This document shows positions 35,631 to 47,879 of a stretch of 64,000 nucleotides of DNA, in pieces. Origin of the DNA: Solanum dulcamara (lineage: Eukaryota > Streptophyta > Magnoliopsida > Solanales > Solanaceae); contig NC_077243.1 in the NCBI RefSeq assembly GCF_947179165.1, positions 36,840,001 to 36,904,000 on the forward strand, in the 5' to 3' direction. The notes beneath the pieces are model-generated. The model worked only from the letters and a program-made list of their open reading frames with translations, was not told where the DNA came from and did no database searches. Both the position numbers and the translations under genes were made by a program. Position 1 is the stretch's first letter. Every line of letters begins with the position of its first letter.

Positions 35631-36977
35631 CTACAGATCATCAACACTAAATGAAATTAGGCCAAAGCAACAGCCCTAGATGCGAGATCGGTGGCTCGAT
35701 GGCGAGGAAAAATACGTGTAGGGGTAAGGTAAAGGGGAGAGCAATATCTACCAAGGGTAGAGCTCAGGTAGTGGTTGAGTTAGGGCCCGAAAACCCTCCC
35801 TTACCCAAGTATCATGTTGAGAAAGAGGTCGGTGTAGCATACGAGGATGGAGCGGGACAAGAAGTGGCAGCACTAGTTGGAGGTACAAGTATTCCCCCTA
35901 TGTCATTAGAGGTTGTTCAATAGGTGCTGGAATTTCTGAATGGGTTGGCGGGTAATAGAGCCATGCCTACTACGTGGTTAATCAAGTCATGATTCCCATC
36001 TTAGTATTTCCACAGCCGCCAAGATGGATGAAGCTTCGGGTACAGATACAGTCTTCTGTTCATACTAGGCCCTATCATAACTTGGACTGAGCATGAGTTG
36101 TTGATCAAGTTCTTGAAATTGAAAACTCCATTTTTTATGGTACAGAGAATGAATGAGAATTTGAGTTTATTCTAGATAGTTATGAGAGATTGCATAAGTT
36201 GGGTATTGTGTAGTTGCATGGAGTTGAGTTTGCTACCTTTTAGCTGTAAGGGGATGCTAAGCAATGGTGGAGGTCTCATGTGGATTTTTGTTCATTAGTT
36301 TTACCTACGATAAATTAGGCCCATTTTCATGCCATATTTCTAGATAAATACATGCTCCGTACTTTCTAGGACTGCAAAAAGGACAAGTTTATGGCCCTTG
36401 AACAGGGTAGCATGTCTATTACATCTTATGAGGCTAAGTTTTATGCCTTGTCTTCCTATGATATCCAACTACTGGGCACTGAGGAGGAGATGATTCAATT
36501 GTATGTTAAGGGTCGAATAATGAGTTGCAGATTTTATCTGTTCATATGATTTCTACAGGGAAGAGTTTAAATGAGGTGACTGATTATGTGAAGAAACTAG
36601 AGGGGTTAGACAGGTTGGATAGGCCAAAGTATTAGCTAAGAAGTCAAAGACTATGGGTAACTTTAGTGGTTCTTACTCTAGAGATCCCAGTCAACAGATT
36701 TATTCAGTTCGTCCTATTGATTCAGCCTTGCCAACTTCTACAGACAGCTATTGAGGGATCACTCAGCAGTCTTTGACTCCTATTGGCCAGAAAGCTTCTT
36801 ATTCTTCTATCATCAGGCCCTCTCTTAATTGAGAATGCTTTCATTGTGATGATCTGGGTCATTTTAAGAGGGAATTCACTCTTAAAAAGATAGGTAATCT
36901 GATGTAGTAGCTGACTAATGTGGTAATTCTAGCAGGTTGAGGTGGTCATGGTAGGTAACGCCCAAAGGGTGGGAGAG
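35631..36977 (+). pseudogene. gag of third gypsy family, copy 2, interrupted by an insertion
   Basis: The start codon is lost (ATCATCAACACTAAATG where ATGGTCAACACTAGATG is expected). Readable parts: MKLGQSNSPRCEIGGSMARK (35651-35923 frame), the gag core (KTPFFMVQRMNEN, LHKLGIV, GDAKQWWRSHVDF), LEQGSMSITSYEAKF, and a basic region with a zinc-knuckle remnant near 36830-36890 (CFHCDDLGHFKREF, last Cys changed to Phe). Many stops, several of them Gln-to-stop. It breaks off at 36977 where the minus-strand element inserted, and continues at 47117. Confidence 0.75.
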
Positions 36978-36982
36978 GTAAT
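36978..36982. other. Target-site duplication GTAAT, left copy
   Basis: GTAAT occurs directly before 36983 and again at 47112-47116, flanking the complete minus-strand element. Confidence 0.88.
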
Positions 36983-38204
36983 TGTCACGCCCAAGGAGGG
37001 TACCCTAGGTATGACCGGCACTCAAAGATCATTGTTGCTACCTAACCAAACCACTTGGCCTGATCACACATTCAATCACTAAGCAGAAAACTACACATGA
37101 ATTCAAAAGATATTCAAGTGGACTAACTAAATCAACATTTTGAGAAGAATAACATAAGTAAAACAAATCTCAAATCAACTCCATATCATAAGGATAGTTT
37201 TGAAAACCAAAACATCTACTCGACACTATCATCTATCTGCCTATGAAGCCTCTATCACTATCAACAAGGTGTCAATGACAAGCTCATATTTACCCAAACA
37301 AAAATACTCAAAATAAAAGATAATAACTCAAGAGTGCCTCCGAATGCAAGGAGGACTTACCAAAAGCTGAGAGTAGAAATAATCTTCAATAATGTGCCTG
37401 TTGAAGATCTCTAATACTTGTATCTGCATCATGTAACGATGCAGGCCAAATGGCGTCAGTATATGGAATGTACAAGTATGTAATATAGCTGAAAGGAAAC
37501 TTACATTAAGGTAGAATCAAGTCAATTTAGAGATCTAAAATTGGGAAGGTGAATAACTCAATCAAGAGGTCCTAAGTCTAAACAATAATAAGATATAGAT
37601 AGAGACTAATCATATATAATCAAATCCAATCCTATCAGAGTACTATCAAGACCTATATAGGAGTTTCTCTTATCCAAAAACCATCACTTAAGAACGAGTG
37701 ATAGTACAAAAAGCTGACAATGTTCCCACACCCGTTCAATACCTATCAAGGGTAATAACGAATCAACCAATCATGGATCCAAAACCAATCGAGTCCTATC
37801 ATGTCAGGATAATAAATTTGAAAATATCCGACCTAACGGTTCAATCCTCTTCTATCTTTAGCTACTTAGTTATTAGGTTCAAGTTATTACTTACTCTTAC
37901 CCAATTTGATGCTCGATACTCCTCCCAAGACTCAAATCTCATAAGATAACCAATCTAAATACAACCAAATTAGTATGTCTCAAATGGACTCTTATCAGTT
38001 ATCAGTTCTATCAAATCAATCCTTTCAACTAATCAATTTCCCAATCATTCCTAATAATTTATTTAAAAGAAGTTTGGATAATTATTTATGACAATATTTA
38101 GTTTAGGCTATTCATTTAGGTTCAATTATGAATCATTTTGTACAACCCCATACCCCAATGAAAGATGTCTCAGTCTTTGCTTACAAAAATTTCGAGGTGT
38201 TACA
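36983..38204 (-). repeat. 3' LTR of the minus-strand element, with 1.1-kb deletion
   Basis: Plus-strand ends TGTCACGCCC and GGTGTTACA. Only 1222 bp long; it aligns with both ends of the 2312-bp partner LTR but lacks the part corresponding to about 45931-47038. The break lies at AATTATGA, present on both sides in the partner. Confidence 0.85.
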
Positions 38205-38217
38205 ATATCTCCCCCAT
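38205..38217 (-). other. Polypurine tract of the minus-strand element
   Basis: ATATCTCCCCCAT on the plus strand, i.e. ATGGGGGAGATAT on the minus strand, abuts the 3' LTR. Confidence 0.8.
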
Positions 38218-38740
38218 AGGATCATTCGTCCTCAAATGATGACCAAGCTAGGAAATTGTACAAGTCATGAGCACAAATCAAAAACTCGAATACTGAAACA
38301 CTCAAAACAATCAATGCATCATTACTCGGACTCAATAATACTCATCATATACCTTAACTCAGTATGAATAGCAACTCTAAGATAGGAAAAAGGAATATTA
38401 CCATCAATATTATCAATGGAAAGCACGAATGGAATGCAAGAAATCAAAGACTCAATCTCATGAATAACTCACTCAATTACTCAAACTTAAAAAGGTACTA
38501 TTTCAGAGATAGGAATAGGAACATTACCTTCAACATCGACACTGAAGATAAAATAAGAGGAGGGATATAATTCCCAATGCTTTCATCAAAATTTCTAAAC
38601 ATCAGGAAAGAGGCTTAGGAGCCTGATATAAGAATATGACCACTATGAATAAGTGACATGACTAAGAGCTTTTGATCTCAAATACACTCCTTTCTACATA
38701 GAACTATTTCTCGGCTACAACTTATAAATCCCATAAGGAT
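38218..38740 (-). other. Internal non-coding region, 3' part, of the minus-strand element
   Basis: AT-rich sequence with no domain. The frames at 38128-38367 and 38364-38570 on the plus strand are antisense to the element and show no known protein. Confidence 0.6.
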
Positions 38741-41700
38741 ACATACACCCCATACTTTGGTACCTTGGAATGTTTCTTAAGCTTATTAAGTTTCTGGGAA
38801 GGCTCTTAAGTTTATTAGAAGTCGTCATGTGAGTCGGATAATCTATAACGCTATCAAATAATCCTAAGGAAAGGAGAAGGGGATACTCCATGAGAGAGAA
38901 AATTGGAAATAGGGTTATAAGGATTTAAAATGAGTTGGAGGGGAAAAAATAACAAGTCGTGGTACTCGACTTACTTGTGTAAGCTACCAACTTATATGTC
39001 TTAGCTTAAGCTACTTGAGTACACGTCGAGCTTAAGTAGCAAGGAATACATAGGCTCTTAAAATGAGATGAGATTGTGAACCCACGGAAGAGACAGAAGA
39101 AGGTGTAGCACCAACTCAGAAGCAAACAGGTGATGCACCTACTTGAGCTAAGAAGGCGATGCACCTACTTGGACCAAGTAGGTTACACACCTACTTAAGG
39201 TGGGCCCCACGCTGCCATGTGGCAGCTTTGGATTGGATGCATAATTGAGGTGGCGCCCTAGAGGGCTGCCATGTCACCCCCTAGGGGGATTCCACGTGTC
39301 ACCTATTAAGGAGATGTATATATGTACTACATGCTGTACATATCTTATTTCAGCACTTAGAACAAAAGAATCAACAAGAGAAACCCTAAGAGGTTAAGAG
39401 GGAGGGGTGACGGCTTTGGCCAAAGTGAAAGATAAGCCCCAATTTCGTTCCATCAATTAATTATCTAAGGTATTAATCGAATAAATGGAGGTGTTAATGA
39501 AATAAATTAACTATTTGGGGCAGAAAGATAGGGCTGCAAACAGCCAACAAAGCTCAGCCGCATAAAGGAGTTTCCGAAGTTAATTTTCAGCAAGTTTGGG
39601 AAGCTGTTTGTTAAGGTATGGCTTGGTTATCTTATATCACGTTTTGGTAAGGGTTTGGACATGTTATGAGGGTTTTAATAATGTAAAGTTAAGTTTTGAA
39701 GCTGCAACAAGCGGACAACAAACAGCTACAATGTTTCAGCCGCGCTAGAAGAACTTTCGAGGCAAGTTTTGGCAAGCTTTGGCCAATTTCGGGTAAGGTA
39801 AGGGTTTTCCTTTTAATTTGGAGTTTATGGTGTATTTATGGGGTTTATTACACGTCTTATATGTGGATGTAAGTATAAAAATTTCACAAGGATGCTTGAC
39901 GTTAGAAACAAACTAAATTAAGGTCGTTATAGTTAAACCGAAGTCGAATAGTGTGTTGTGGTAGTTGTGTTGTGCTTGCAGGTGGTTTGATTGTGGGTTG
40001 CAGGGATGAAAATTGTTCCAAAAGGGGTGTATATGCTGGTGATATCAGACACATGACCCTCTATTTCGTAGGGTTAAAGGTTTTATGAAATAGAGACTAA
40101 ACATCCTATTTTGGTATCGTAGTTTTGAACGAGTTGTTTGGAGTTTGTATCTTATAATATTGAAGTGGATTACTTATATATGTGCTGCAGTTTGTTGTTT
40201 TTGGTTGGCTGTGGTAATTAGGGATGTAATTGAAAGTTCAGATAGGGCATGTTGTAGGGAGGTGCTTCCCAATTTCCGTTAACTCCTTAACTAACTAAGG
40301 AACTAGTAATGAACTAGTCTAAGGAAATGGATAAGGGATTGGTTCCTATAGGTAAGTGGTGGTAGAATTGCAAGTTGAAAAGTCGAAGGTCACTAATCTT
40401 AGAATTACTTTCATGTTAAATAGGTTCAAGAGACGATGAGGCGAACGTGTTATAGTAATCCGTAAGAGGTATGTAAAGCTTATTCTTTCTCTTAGCCTGA
40501 TTTGGCATAAGTATGTAAAGCTAATCTTTCTTTTGGCATGGTCTTTATGTAACAAATATATGGATTTTATATGGTTCCAAGGAAGTTCCTATTCCTAGAG
40601 CCACTAGGATGGCCAATTTCTTGATTTCCCAAAAAACATTTTATTACGCTTTGATACGAATATATATTTCCAAAAATTCTATTTTGAAGTAACCCATAGT
40701 GACTTCCAAAAGGTACTTGATATGACTCGTGTATTGATTTTGAATGATAGCTCAATTTAATTATTCCACTGAGCCCCATAATATATTTTGAAATATGGAA
40801 ATGATTTCAGAAAGACTATTTTGACATAGACCATCATGGCATCTGAAAGACATGCACTATGATTATCGCTCAATTTCTCTTATATGACTTGTCACCAGAG
40901 TTATGCTCTCGAGTCTCTAGAAATGTTTTGTATTTTATATTGCATTTAGTTTCTCACTACTCCACTCATGGATGCCTCAATGCTTCTTTCACTGAGCCTG
41001 GGCTAGGATTTGTTATCATGCATACTTTTTTGCATTGTTCGCCGTGCCTCGATGTGAGGGGGGAGGTACGACCTATACATGGGATTTGTGGAGTTATGAT
41101 GTGCCATGTACACATATGATATGATATGACCATCTGATATAATATGATCTGTTACGGAGATATTCCCTACTCTAAAGTTATGATATGCTATGGCGCTAGT
41201 GACGGGGCGGCGACCACGATTTGTTCAGCGAGTCCCATAATGGCGCCGGATATGGCATATGGTTTTTGCATACATTATTTATGGTATTGAAAAGCATTTT
41301 GGTATTCTGGATATTTTGCTTATTTTTGCACCTTCTATTCTGGTAATGGCTTTACTTATTACAGTCCATACTTTACATACTCGGTATATTATCCATACTG
41401 ACCCACTTTCTTCGGGGGCTGTGTTACATGCCTGCAGGTACAGACGCTCGGTTTGCTGATCCATTCGCCTAGGATACCCACCTTGTTTGTTGGCAGTGCT
41501 TCTTTGTTCGGAGCCCTATTTTGGTACTAACTTTTCTATTGTACATTTATACATATTGGTTAAGGGTACGACGGGGCCCTGTCCCTTCATATGACTAGGC
41601 TATCGTTCTGTAGAGGTCTATAGACTTGTGATGTGGGTTATGTATATATGTTTTGGGCTTTGTGTTCCGTGACGGCCTTAACAGCCCTCTTGTGCTATAT

Positions 41701-41837
41701 CTGTTCTCATGCGCTCTCTAGCGACCCCTTTTTGACTCCTACTTTTGTCTATTCTGCTAACACGCTAAGTAGGGCTAAGGGTACGTATGGGTGCCCAAAT
41801 CGAGCACCAGTCTGGCCTACGGAATTGGGTCGTGATA
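38741..41837 (+). repeat. Solo LTR (~3.1 kb) nested in the minus-strand element
   Basis: Same family as the LTRs at 50380-53442 and 57952-61340, in opposite orientation: the start CACCCCATACTTTGGTACCTTGGAATG equals the reverse complement of their right ends and the end GGGTCGTGATA that of their left ends. No primer site or polypurine tract flanks it, so it is a solo LTR. The first three bases are decayed (ACA for TGT) and I found no clear target duplication. Frames at 40346-40779 (-), 40859-41119, 41259-41459 and 41633-41863 recur in the related LTRs and carry no domain. AAGTAGGTGCATCACC-like motifs near 39130-39200 match those at 53040 and 60950. Confidence 0.8.
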
Positions 41838-44783
41838 ATATGACTACTTTTACCCAGGCCTAGAACTCCAAGTCTAACTGCATGCTCTTATTACTTTCAA
41901 GTCTAATGCTAAGTCACAAGGTACTACACATAATATAATTATGCTAATCTAGACCATAAGCTTCATTTTCTATACCTCTATAGAGAACCTCATCTCAAGA
42001 GTACTACTCTTTTCCATTACATTCAACCAACCTCGAGTCCAAATCATGAAGCACCTAATGGATCGTACATTCACTCACATGCCATGAATACCACATTCAA
42101 GCCTAGTTCTATAATCATCCCAATACACTTACTTGAAAACTTTACAAGAGGATATTACTAGCCTACTGCAATCACTCACATAACGACAACCACTCATTCA
42201 AGCCTATTATTCTAATCACTTTATGGAATCTTTGAACTCAACATCTATTAAGAATTTTCATGTCAATCTTAGCAACTCTACACCTTCAATTGCATGAACT
42301 TCTACCAAGACCAATATACTATTACCTATTTATTGTACACAACAAGATCCCATCTCACTCTCCATCTATGTCTATGAACTTAAATTGAATAAACATACGA
42401 CGGCTATCACAATAAGGAATACCCACTCTCTTCCATCTGCCATTACTCATCTACTATCATCAACATCTCTATAAAGATTAAAAAGAATGATCACTGGAAG
42501 GGCTTAGAGCGACAAAACATAAGCACGATTCATTCCAGAAGTCTTATCTGAGAACATTCATAAGTAACATAATTTCACTAGCATTTTAAGTCCTATCATG
42601 GATTTATGAAACTGAGCATACTATGAAACATGAAAGCATATATCAGGTCCCATATAACATATGGCTAAACATTCGTAGATTCAAGGAATAAGATCGGGAT
42701 CGCTGAAGGAAGTTACCACTTCTCACTTTAGGAACTGAGCATGAACACAAATCAACATGAAGTACATGGGTCTAAGCCACGGGTATGTCTCTCATACAAA
42801 AGAAAGGTGTAGGGTATCACCTCAGCTGAAGTATAAAGAACGTAAGAGATGGAAAAACATTAATGTCTCATCCTGGTCAACTCATTACTTCTTAAAACTC
42901 TAGACCCACTTTGGTTCACTACCTCATCATCTCCTCCTTAGCTCGAAGGTCACTACTATGAGCCTGCAGACTGATTCTCTACACTTATCTATAAGCACAC
43001 TGCTCCACATAATAGAGTGTCACTATTAACTAAAATACTTAAACTCTCTGGTTATACTATACCCGAAGATACCAAACCTCTACAAGGGCTTTATTCTAAG
43101 ATATTTCTCTTAACTTCCTTCTATCTTTTAGGTATCTTTCTATACTTGCAGCTCTTATTGGTGTACACATCCACTTTCTCTAGCTCTTATGATCTAACCT
43201 CTTCTCTTTAGCATGCTAGCAATCATCTTCTAGGTTCACATATTCCTAACTTAGGTGAAGGAAACTTAAACTATAACAAGAGACTCATCATTATCTATAT
43301 ACAACTCCCTCCGACCCAATTCTTATGGATATTAAATAAAAGAAAAACTCACACCCAGCCTTCTCCACATTAGCAGCTAGGATACTAACTAGTCACCCAA
43401 ATCAACTCATAAAGTTAGAGCCTCATACAACTTTATACTAACTCGGATACACATCTTAAGCCTCTTCTTACCAAATGACATAGACTTAATTCACTAGCTA
43501 CATCTAAGGGTCATATACCCCCCCCCATTCGTAACACACACTCCTCACAAGTTAATATCTTAATCTCTCGCGTACTCCATGTCAAGCCTACTAAACCAAA
43601 TCTTAAAACTAGCATAATAATACTCATAATGCTATCCCCTCTTTCTTCATACTACTCAACTCAAATTCAAGATTAGGGTCTAGTACTAATGCACATCACA
43701 CACTACTTGCATACTATATCAACTCATAACTACTAGGTGAAATTAAGAAATACTCTTCTACTAAGACCTTATGACAAGTAATATCCTCATCTCACTGTTT
43801 GTCAAATTATAATTTATCACCATATTTTCTTTCATAACCTAAGTACTATCTACCTATTCATTACACCTTGTTGCCTAGTTATATTCATATCCCTCTAAAT
43901 AACATAGGGCTCTCTCTTCAAAATCATAAGCTTAGCTTAGATCTATCATCTCATGACTATTCCTCATTTCCATTCAACACCTATATTAGGTCTTTAGTAA
44001 CATAAAGACACCTTAATGTAAAACTCCTCTCTTGTTTCGAGTGTACTCTAACTCATCCTACCTAACAACTCTTCTTCTACCTCCTATCATGAAAGTTAGA
44101 CGATACTTACTACTTTTAGTCAAAACCAAAATGGACTTCACTTATGAACCCATCACCTACCTTATAGATACATAACTCTAGTTACATACCTCAACCAACC
44201 TCTCTTCTCGCTATTTGGTTTCTACTCTTCTAACTCTATCTTTCTACCTTTAAGATAATTCTACCAATTATAGCTTACAATACCTTAAATCACATTCTCT
44301 TGAGTGGTAACAATAAGCAATTTGGGGCATAACTTCCCTCTCAAAGATAACATCTATAGATAGGTTTAAGGAAGAGAGTCTAGGAGTACATCTTAATTTG
44401 GTTCAATGGACGATTCAAGTGAATAAGAGTGTATTCTTTCGAATCAATATACTTAAGCATATTAATCGGCTCCTCTCGAGCCTATAGTTGTCTCTTTACT
44501 CTCTAAATACTTAATCTAAAAGTAACTCATCAATAAGAATCTGAGATTTACTATTCCAACCACCTTAAGTATGAGGGTTAGTCGAACGAATTTGAGCAAT
44601 GCACGAATTAGAAGGGAACTTTTATAGAGTTAAACTCTATCGCACGAACTCAGAATATGAAAGAAATGAAATAATTCTTAATGTCCTATAGTATCTTGAT
44701 TATAAGTGTGGTGCACGATACACTCATAAGTAAAACTTTACTAGACTTGACTTCATAGACACTCTAGGACTCTTGAACTCTGT
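41838..44783 (-). other. Internal non-coding region, 5' part, of the minus-strand element
   Basis: 2.9 kb of AT-rich, CT/TC-rich sequence with no frame above 65 codons and no match to gag or pol motifs on either strand. A C9 run lies near 43518-43526. The segment next to the primer site is the leader of the element. Confidence 0.6.
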
Positions 44784-44795
44784 GCTCTGATACCA
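44784..44795 (-). other. Primer-binding site of the minus-strand element
   Basis: GCTCTGATACCA on the plus strand is the exact reverse complement of TGGTATCAGAGC, next to the 5' LTR. Confidence 0.9.
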
Positions 44796-44799
44796 AGTT

Positions 44800-47111
44800 T
44801 GTCATGCCCTAAGAGGGTACCCTATGCGTGGCCGGCACTAGAAGACCATTGCTGGTTCCCAAGTGAACCACTTGGTCTGATCACACATTCAATAACTCAG
44901 CAGAAGACTCAACATGAATTTAAAAGACATTCAAGTGGGCTAACCAAATCACTATTTTGAGAATAATGTATGTAAAACAAATCTCAAATCAACTCCATAT
45001 CATAAGGATAGTTTTGAAAACCAAAACATCTACTCGACATTATCATCTACCTATCTGTGAAGCCTCTATCACTATCAAGAAGTTTCCAATGACAAGCTTA
45101 TATCTACCCCAAAGAAAATACACAAAATGAAATATAATAACTCAACAGTGCCTCCAGATGCAAGGAGGACTCACCAAAAGTTGAGAATAGAATTGATCTT
45201 CAATAATGCGCCTATTGAGGATCTCTAATACCTGTATCTATATCATAAAATGATGTAGGCCAAAAGGCATCAATACATAGGATGTATAAGTATGTAATAT
45301 AGCTGAAAGGAAACTTACATCAAGGTAGAATCAAATAAGTTCAGAGATCTCAAATTGTAAAGGTGAACAACTCAATCAAGATGTCCTAAGTCTAAACAAG
45401 CATAAGACTTAGACAGACACCAATCATATATAATCTAATCCAATCAGAGTATTATCAATACCTATATGGGAGGTTCTCTTATCTGACAACCATTACTTAT
45501 GATCCAGTGTAGTATAACAAGTCGACGTTGTTGCCACGTTAGTTCAGTACCTTGCTAGTGTAAGAATAAATCAACTAATCATGGATCCAAAACCAATTGT
45601 GTCCTATCATATCAAAAAAATAAATCTGGAAATATCTGACTTAATGGTTTAATTCTCTCCTACGTTTGGTGACGTAGTCATTGGGTTCGTGTTATTACTT
45701 ACTCTTATCAAATTCGGTGTTGGATACTCCTCCCACTATTCAAATCTCATAAGATAATCAATCCAAATACAACAAAATCAGTAAGTCTCAAATGGACTCT
45801 TATCAATTCATCAATTCTATCAAATCAATTCTTTCAACCAATCAATTTTCCAATTATTTATTTAAGAGAAATTTGCACAATCATTTATGAAAACATTTAG
45901 TTGAAACTATTCACTTAGGTTCAATTATGAAAATATCAAGGATTATCAAGTTCATCAACAATATCATCATGCTCGAATCTCAATCCCAGTCATACATTCA
46001 CAAATTCAATGATCTAAACTCAATCCTTAAGCATATACATGCAATATCCATTAATATGTTGTTAGGGCTTATGAAACAAGTAGTTCAAATCATTTGTTCA
46101 AGAAACTAGTTCGTAGAAAGGCATCAATTTCTCAATAATCAGTACAAAATGTTAAATTTAAGAAAAGAAATTCTCAACAAACACAATCATTGGGACTCAA
46201 TCCATTCACAATCAATTTATCACAATCGTGGGCACATGGAGGGACAATGTCCATGTTTTAGTTCTGCCTTATATACCTTGAATATTGATATTACAATCAA
46301 AACTCAAAAAATAATAGCTTTCTTAGAGGAAACCTTTAATCTTGGAACCTCGATGCTTGATCACAAGAAAAAAACTCTTTTATGAAGTTTTTAGAGTGGA
46401 AGAACTTGGGAAAACCTTGGGTGAAGGGATTCTCTTTGATTATTGAATTTTTGACTTAAAAGCCTTAAGGTTATTGATAGAGAAGAAGAACCATAGGTTA
46501 GTTTTGAGAGAATTGCTTGAGAATAGATTATTTGAATTGATGATTATGAAAGGAAAACAAGTTAGTTGAATGATATACTCAGTGAAAACACTTAAAATGA
46601 CTTAGAATACGGCTAAAAAGCTTGGGAAAGGACCACAATAGCCCTGGAAAATGTACAGGAATTTTCTGAGAAAAGAACTTCTACGATTCGAAGAAATATC
46701 TACTGGTCGTAGAGTTGAGTCATAGCATTTTATTCCCTGACAGCCTCTTAGTAAAATAGTTATAATTTTTTACTTCGAACTTTGAATGAGACAAACTTGG
46801 TGGATTTGGAAAGAGGACTCAAATACATTTAATTTGATAGGTTATGAGACACCTAATTTTTTACATTATAGGAGATATGATTGTTTGACGTTGACCCAAG
46901 TAAAATATTCTACCGAAACTTAATAGTTAAGGAAGCTTTCAACTCGAAGTTGTGCTAGAAGATCCTTATGACCTTAATTCATCTCTAAATCTATTCTCAT
47001 ACTAAAGAATTAATCTCCACACATGCATATAATTATGAATCATTCAGTACAACCCCATACCCCTATGAAGGATTTTTTGGTCTTAGCTTACAAAAATTTT
47101 GGGGTGTTACA
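44800..47111 (-). repeat. 5' LTR of the minus-strand element, full length
   Basis: 2312 bp with plus-strand ends TGTCATGCCC and GGGTGTTACA. Followed by GTAAT at 47112, the right target duplication. Frames at 45927-46109 and 46149-46385 lie inside the LTR and carry no known domain; part of this stretch is the portion deleted from the other LTR. Confidence 0.85.
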
Positions 47112-47116
47112 GTAAT

Positions 47117-47840
47117 TATCAAGAAGGCCATGAAAATAGAGGTAATTGTAATTTTAGGAGGGGAACAACGCAACTAGCTAGAGGGTAGCTCGGATTGATG
47201 GTAGAACCCATTGTTATGGCTTCCCGGGCAAGTCTGAGGTCGAGACATCGGATGCTGGGATAACATGCATTATGCCCATCTATGACCAAATGGCTTCTAT
47301 TTTATTTGATCTAGGATCCATATATTCTTACGTATCTGTTAAATTTGCATTGGGTATTAAATTGATTTGTGATATTCTTGATACTCTGATTCATGTTTCT
47401 ACCCCGGTTGGGGAGTCTATGGTAGTGACCCATGTGTATCGTTCATGCTCTATAGTTCTTGTGGGTTTTTAGATATGGGTAGGTTTGGTTATCTTTGATA
47501 TGTTAGACTTTGATGTGATCTTGGGTATGACTTGGTTGTCTCCTTATCATGATGTGTTAAATTGTAATTCTAAAACAGTAACTCTATAAATTCTGGGTAG
47601 GGATAGCCTAGAGTGGAAAGGTGTTTATAGGCCTAAGTCAACGAAGATTATATCCTTTATTCGCACTAGAAGGCTAGTGGGAAAGGTTGTTTATCCTACT
47701 TGGCTCATCTTCGGGATGTTAGTGTGAAGTCTCTTTATCTTGAGTCAGTCCTAGTGGTTGTGGAGTTTCAGGAGGTACTTTCTATGGATCTTCCTGATAT
47801 GCCTCTGGATTGGGATATTGACTTCTTTATAGAGGAGTGT
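47117..47840 (+). pseudogene. Protease region of third gypsy family (continuation of gag at 36977)
   Basis: Resumes at the target duplication with the Gly/Asn/Arg-rich gag tail (GHENRGNCNFRRGT), then the protease: ITCIMPIYDQMASILFDLGS at 47257-47320, with active site DLGS instead of DPGS, IHVSTPVGESMVVTHVYRSC, a TAG at 47470 where Gln is expected, and FDVILGMTWLSPYHDVLNCN. After IISFIRTRRLVGKVV the linker ends at LPDMPLDWDIDF (about 47825). RT does not follow; the sequence changes to copia. Confidence 0.8.
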
Positions 47841-47879
47841 AACTGCTACATCGGATTCTTTTGGGGGAAACCAAGGAAA

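Larger units (their letters stand above)
36983..47111 (-). mobile_element. Complete non-coding (LARD-like) gypsy element, minus strand, 10.1 kb
   Basis: On the minus strand: 5' LTR 44800-47111, primer-binding site 44784-44795, internal region 38218-44783, polypurine tract 38205-38217, 3' LTR 36983-38204. It is flanked by GTAAT and splits the gag of the third gypsy family. The 2.3-kb 5' LTR shares its ends and internal CGTAGA/TCATAG motifs with the second Tekay element. After subtracting the nested solo LTR at 38741-41837, about 3.5 kb of internal sequence remains, with no frame resembling gag or pol on either strand. It therefore looks like a large non-autonomous derivative mobilised by Tekay proteins. 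The alternative, a pol decayed beyond recognition, is less likely because primer site and polypurine tract are well kept. Confidence 0.82.

Noticed and set aside
44784..44795. Possible tRNA-related site at this and the other primer-binding sites
   Set aside because: Only the 12 bases complementary to the tRNA 3' end are present; no cloverleaf and no tRNA gene.
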